Assembly: GCA_025642075.2 (NCBI GenBank)
Contig: JAODUO010000124.1
Coordinates: 366,001 to 430,000, forward strand
From: Ridgeia piscesae
Taxonomy: Eukaryota > Annelida > Polychaeta > Sabellida > Siboglinidae
Direction: 5' to 3'
DNA: 64,000 nt
Part shown: positions 59,320 to 64,000 of the stretch, piece after piece
How positions within the stretch are numbered: position 1 is the stretch's first letter
How the letters are laid out: each line of letters starts with the position of its first letter
Made by a program: the position numbers and the translations under genes
Notes under the pieces: model-generated
Database searches by the model: none
Seen by the model: the letters and a program-made list of their open reading frames with translations, nothing else
What the model was told of the DNA's origin: nothing

Positions 59320-59484
59320 ATCCCGCCATTACGTCATAATCGCCTTTATCCACGCAGTGTCAGCCACGCGCTCATTACGTGGCAACGTTTTCGTCGAGGG
59401 AAACGTCCGGAGAAGATTCAAATACTCGGTACACCTATAAAGTCTATTGGATATAAACTGTCACAGCTCTGGGCAGTTAACAGG
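59320..59484 (+). promoter_or_regulatory. Gene C promoter and noncoding first exon (inferred)
   Basis: This aligns with 28795-28952 upstream of gene B: CCGCCATTACGTCATAATCG (CRE/ATF-like core), TTTTCGTCG, CCGGAGAAGATTCAAA and a terminal CAGGGTAAGTCGTGTATCT with donor GTAAGT at 59485. The spacer lengths differ moderately, as expected for duplicated promoters. The exon would be spliced to the acceptor at 62716. Confidence 0.55.
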
Positions 59485-59499
59485 GTAAGTCGTGTATCT

Positions 59500-59915
59500 A
59501 TATAAATTATAAAAGGAGATATTATATTAAAAATATAATTATTTCGCTCTTGTTAAGATAAAATAATATGCCCCAATAACGCTCTCACTGCATGATCTGT
59601 ATTAGTGTATAGTTACCTACTCGATTTCTGGATTTCATCCCCAACTATATTTCTGATTAATTATGATATTATCGCTGGATCTAATATTAGCCTATATACA
59701 ACTTTAGTCAGATATATAGCTATATTGGACACAGAGAGCAAACAAAAAACGCTTACAAAATCTGCAACAAAGTTATTATTTGTCCCAAATTCAACGAGAC
59801 AGTCCAGAAATTAAGTTGTTAAATGTTAAAAGTCTATTATATTTTGGTCCATTTCTTGTGCACCGGCTGCATAATGACTGCATAGAACAGGTTGGAAACC
59901 AGTTAATAACATTGG
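59500..59915. other. Gene C intron start, nothing recognised
   Basis: AT-rich DNA without recognised features. Confidence 0.45.
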
Positions 59916-59919
59916 AACC

Positions 59920-61110
59920 ATTTAACTTTCGCATGTGAAACCAAACATGGGTCAACCTTTTTGGATATGTAATTTTTTGTGACCTTGATTTGACCTTCAA
60001 AGTTAACCTAGATTTTATATCTGACCTAGATTTGACCCACAGTATGTATTCATTCCCATTAATGGTATAATTTAGGTGAAATTATTTAGGAAATGAGCCT
60101 TGTTAACGTCTAAATATCAAAATGTCAATAAAGCAACTTTATGGACACTATAAACGGTTATTAGAACTTGACCCAATTAGTTGACCTATATTTCACATCT
60201 GACTTACATACTGGAATTGATGGCATAATTAATTCATAAATTCACCATGAATTTTGATAAACCCTTTGATATGTGATTTATTTTGTGATCTTGACTTTTG
60301 TGACCATAACTTATTTACTTGGCCTACATTTCGCACTTCACCTGTGTAATTTATTAGTAAAATTGCACACTGGACTTTACAGGGATTACAAATATCACAT
60401 ATAAATATTATTTGACATTAATGTGACCTAGCATCAAGTTTTGGTACAACCTACAGTTTATTTATTAATTATGTTTGGAAAATTATTGCATTATTTAGTT
60501 ATAATTAATCAATACATGATCACATGGCAGATTGTTGGGATGGATACAGTGTGAAAAACAGACAAAACATGAGATATCATAACAAATCAAGGCAATTTAC
60601 TATTTTAGGCATAATGTAAACAGTGCTGCAGCACTGTTCATAATGTCACCAAGGTTAACATTAAAAGAGCAGATTATTATATAAATGTTTATAATCGATC
60701 ACAGTTGACCTACATTCCCATGTTTTTGTATATTTGGCACACTGCATTTGTATTAACATTTTAATGACGACATAATGATGCTTTAAAATGTGCACTGTTA
60801 ACATTTGAAGTAAGAAGACTGCCAATGTAATGGCTTTATTACTATGTAATCTGCTAAATGGGTTTACAACTTGACCTATATTACACATTTGACCTATATA
60901 ACAGAAACATTTGCATAAGTAATTCATACATGCACCACGAATCTTGATACAAACCTAGGGCTAGGTTTTAGGATATGTAATTGTTTTTGACAACTTTGCC
61001 TTGACTTTTGCAGTTGACCTGCATTATAAGTTTGCCCTAGATTTAACTTACATAATGGTATTAATTCCTATTAATGATATCATTTACCTGAAAATGAATT
61101 AGGAACTTGG
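59920..61110 (+). repeat. Degenerate tandem repeat rich in TTGACCT
   Basis: At least three diverged units share GATATGTAATT.TTTGTGAC, CTTGA.TTT.C.., TTGACCTA.ATTT and ATTCCCATTAATGGTAT (near 59960, 60280 and 60975). Unit length appears to be several hundred bases and uneven. It lies in the long first intron of gene C. Confidence 0.6.
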
Positions 61111-61119
61111 CTGCTGTAG

Positions 61120-62260
61120 TTCGGAGGCAGACTCACTATATAATATGCACTAAAGAATAGTTTGTAGCTTCATTATAGGTAATGACTAACGTGCATTAAG
61201 TCCAAGCAATATCCACTGAAGTTCATAATTTCTCTGTGAAAATCCATTGGGAACTCTCCAAGTTGCTGATGAGTCGACCCGTGTCAGGAGCAATGTCTAC
61301 AATTCAATACATTACTGTCAGTACTGCATATACTATTACAGAATATTAAATGACAAATTACAGCACTTAACTCTACGGAAAAAACTCAATTGAACAGGAA
61401 ATGGGTTTTTAAACTAACAAATGTAATATTAAACTTAACTATATATATAACTTAACTTTGATATCGTAACCACCACACTTCCTGAGTGGCTACATGAAAT
61501 TCAAATAACGAAAATATTTCACATAAAAAGTTAATACTACACAAAATGGTAAATATTATTAATAACATCAACAAAATACATAGTCCACATAACTGAAAAC
61601 TAAATGGTCAAATGATAAAATGTGAATTACAGGTTTTGGGTGGTGTATATTAAAGTTGAAATATTAACTGTCTGTCCTTTCTATCATAAAATAGTAATAC
61701 TGACACACTAACAATATACATGTATTAAGTTCTGTTTAAACAATTGACTAAAAACCAACTTGATCAAATTCGTAATATTTTCTGTAGTGATTAAAATGGA
61801 AGTAGGTCGCAGTCACAGGTAATCATGAATGATGACCTGCCCTGATGCCGTAAATTTAACTGTTTTGAAATTTCCTTTATTTTCATTAAAACATTGATTT
61901 GCACATATGCTACACATATTTAATAATCGTTTTATAATATTTAACTGATAGTCATAAAATGAGGATGGCACTGATTACAATATCGATTGCGCGTACGTTG
62001 GCCTTTGCAAGTGCCACGCAATGTTAATGGCGCCTGAACGCATAAATTATGAAAAGCGCAGGCCGCAGCTCTGAGCGACATGAAAAACACTCCAAACTGT
62101 CCTGATACCGCCCGTTTTTTATAGGTTTCCTCGCGTCCTGCATTGATATACATAGTTCATATTTATACCATATGAAAGCTAAGATGCTATAGATATGGGT
62201 TACACTTAACCAATTTTAGGTTACACGCTAATATATAATATAAAAAATAAACGCAACGCA
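61120..62260. other. Gene C intron, nothing recognised
   Basis: AT-rich DNA; no exon, RNA gene or clear repeat was found. Confidence 0.45.
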
Positions 62261-62264
62261 ACGT

Positions 62265-62425
62265 TCTCCAACCTTAATCATCCAAAGCCGAATGCAATGT
62301 AATATATTTTTCCCGCCGATGATCTTCTGAAGGCATTCATTGGTCGATATCAATGTCAACAGTAAACAAAATTAGTATGCATAGCGAGAAACACGCCGTT
62401 TTCCGAGACCATATGCGATGATATC
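62265..62425 (-). repeat. Dispersed repeat family R, copy 3 (inverted, partial)
   Basis: GAAGGCATTCATTGGTCGAT matches in reverse the ATCGACCAATGGATGCCTTC block at 21177, and AGTAAACAAAATTAGTATGC matches in reverse the end of copy 2 at 22337. Only the right end of the family is present. Confidence 0.7.
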
Positions 62426-62716
62426 CTTCGAGTATTCATGAACGGAGCCCAAACAATCGAATGTTTTTATTAATACAGTGTCAGAGTAAGTGATTAACAC
62501 ATTTGTATTGAAACTTATTAAACATTGAATTACAAGATAGTATTATGTTAACAGGATTTATAAAAAAATGCATACATTAAAATGAGTTTACAATTCTTAT
62601 GTAATCCCATTAAGCAATTAAATCACCTTCCCCAGTTACAATCGTAGCTATTTACAGATGAATTTCGTAATAGAAATGTTGCCATTCTTGATTATCGCAC
62701 ACCGTTGTGTTTTCAG

Positions 62717-62979
62717 TACGGCCATGTTGCTGCTCGTGGCGCTAGTGTTGCTGCCAATATCGCATGTGTTGTGCCAGACGGATAATATTGCTGAATTGAA
62801 GTGGACGCGACAATTAAGCACTTTAGGCACGTTTCATTCGAGGAACCCAGTGCGTCGTCACCCCTCCTGCTCGCAGACAAGAAGGGGCAAGGGAAATTGG
62901 TGGGAAGTCAACCTGGGAGACCACTATAGTATTAAAGGGGTGGAATTAACCAATGAAATGAGATCTACAACCCGCAGAA
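62717..62979 (+). CDS. Gene C exon 2: signal peptide and first half of fucolectin-like domain
   Basis: The acceptor TTGTGTTTTCAG precedes the exon; the ATG at 62724 lies 7 bases in, as in genes A and B. The protein begins MLLLVALVLLPISHVLC, a signal peptide, then QTDNIAELKWTRQ and the domain half HPSCSQTRRGKGNWWEVNLG followed by YSIKGVELTNEM. Relative to gene B, HPSCSQT, WW-V--G--Y-I--V-LTN are conserved while the rest has diverged, as for paralogues under constraint. A donor AGAA|GTGAGT at 62980 leaves phase 1. The second half of the domain should lie beyond 64000. An ATG at 62658 lies in the intron and is not preferred. Confidence 0.82.
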
Positions 62980-63027
62980 GTGAGTGTGTCACTCTGCAAC
63001 CGGTACATATGGCCGTCCACGCACGCA

Positions 63028-63178
63028 CGCACTAACACACGCACGCGCGCACGCACGTACAAGCTCTACTCACAAACATGCCCCACACATACACACACAT
63101 ATATACACAAAACACGCAGGCGCAGGCGCAGGCGCAGGCGCAGGCGCAGGCGCACGCACACGCACACGCACACGCACA

Positions 63179-63262
<84 letters not shown>
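63028..63262. repeat. Compound microsatellite (CACG, CAGGCG, CA)
   Basis: CGCA units, a (CAGGCG)n block (about 63115-63150), then CACACG, CACG and CA units. It starts 50 bases after the gene C donor, much as simple repeats follow the exon 3 copies in gene B. Confidence 0.95.
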
Positions 63263-63264
<2 letters not shown>

Positions 63265-63302
63265 GTTTATCTATCATGGAACCCAAATAATGGGCATTGC
63301 CG

Positions 63303-63752
63303 CTGTCGCGCTTACATTTTTCCGGTCGTTAAAAACGTTCCGATTGCATGCGCAATAAATGTAAAATAATCTATTTCCAGCAAAAAAACAACAAAGCATT
63401 TTCGGTATAAGTGCCACGGGCTGTTCGTTAACTTTCCTGTGATGATTACTGTGAAGAGTTTCTTAAACTGTCGTTCAATGCAATAAAATAGTACGTTTTG
63501 TATAAATCACTGTCACGGATTATGGCGCACTACTGTCACGTGATTTACGCTTGCTCTCAAAATATGCCTCAAAACTTGTTTGCCTCGTGTTAATTTGCGA
63601 CAAACAACTTTGCTGAGAGGTTATATACATCCTAACGAACAACCCGTAGTATTTATATCATAAATGCTTTGCTTTGCGCTGATGATTTTACGTATGTCGC
63701 GCATGCGCAGAAATGTCAATCGGAACGTTTATAACGCCGGAAAAATGTAAGC
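63303..63752. mobile_element. Palindromic MITE (family N), complete copy
   Basis: The left arm (CTGTCGCGCTTACATTTTTC, then AACGTTCCGATTGCATGCGC) and right arm (GCGCATGCGCAGAAATGTCA, ATCGGAACGTTTATAACG, GGAAAAATGTAAGCGC) are inverted copies running to a central region near 63500. Compared with 32075-32475 the interior is similar throughout (GGATTATGGCGCA.T, CACGTGATTTACGCTTGC). Confidence 0.85.
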
Positions 63753-63754
63753 GC

Positions 63755-64000
63755 TACACCGGGCGTTATAAACTATCCGGGTGACATTTGTGCGCATGCG
63801 CGATAAACGGAAATCATCAATGTGCAACGAAACGCAAAGCATTTATCATATAAATACCACAGGCTGTTCGTTAACTCTCCTGTGGTGATTATTGTGAAGA
63901 GTTGCTTAAAATGTCGTTAAATACATTAAAATAGTACGTCTGTTTAAATCACTGTCACGGATTATGGCGCATTGCAGGCAAATGATTTGCACTTTCTATC
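63755..64000. mobile_element. Palindromic MITE (family N), second copy cut by window edge
   Basis: Directly after the previous copy the left arm starts again (GGGCGTTATAAACTATCC, then GCGCATGCGCGATAAA and AAATCATCAATGTGCAACGA) and continues past 64000. Two abutting copies suggest insertion of one into the end of the other or a tandem event. Confidence 0.8.

Overview
The window looks like AT-rich nuclear DNA of a marine invertebrate animal. Genes are split by long introns with GT/AG borders, there are many long microsatellites, and the transposons (CR1/L2-type LINEs, hAT, pogo-like elements with a PHD finger, palindromic MITEs) are of kinds common in molluscs, annelids, brachiopods and invertebrate deuterostomes. 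A degenerate TTAGGG-type array fits those groups better than arthropods. The phylum cannot be fixed from the sequence alone.

Layout. 0-9 kb: mostly palindromic MITE-like repeats and single-copy AT-rich DNA, with two weak secreted-peptide exon candidates. 9.5-14.5 kb: a two-exon coding model (gene A) for a secreted protein of about 1182 residues, made of acidic Met-Asp-Gly blocks, Arg-Ala runs, a Gly/Ala/Val block and a very basic C-terminus with 45-bp repeats. 14.5-28 kb: LINE fragments, a repeat family in several copies and unassigned DNA. 28.8-44.1 kb: a long gene (gene B) with a noncoding first exon, a signal-peptide exon carrying the first half of a fucolectin-like domain, two nearly identical copies of the exon for the second half, a 2.1-kb exon for an acidic Ser/Gly/Asp/Glu repeat protein, and a chitin-binding type-2 exon. 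Its introns hold a nested hAT/MITE pair and a CR1 LINE. 44-59 kb: microsatellites, a 507-bp tandem duplication, L2-like LINE pieces on the minus strand, a DNA transposon with 20-bp terminal repeats, one orphan exon of a short-chain dehydrogenase and a Tol2-like hAT relic. 59.3-64 kb: the start of a second fucolectin-like gene (gene C) that runs off the right edge.

How the genes fit together. Genes A, B and C share one design: the initiator ATG lies 7 bases into an exon that follows a T-rich acceptor, and all inferred coding junctions are phase 1, so internal exons are symmetric and can be duplicated or shuffled without breaking the frame. B and C also share a diverged promoter/first-exon region with a TGACGTAAT-like motif. 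The products look extracellular: lectin-like domains, a chitin-binding domain, and strongly acidic (B) or basic (A) repeat tracts. My inference is a small cluster for a chitin-associated matrix, such as a tube, cuticle, shell layer or adhesive. No transcript evidence is available here, so the exon joins are predictions from splice-site, phase and domain logic.
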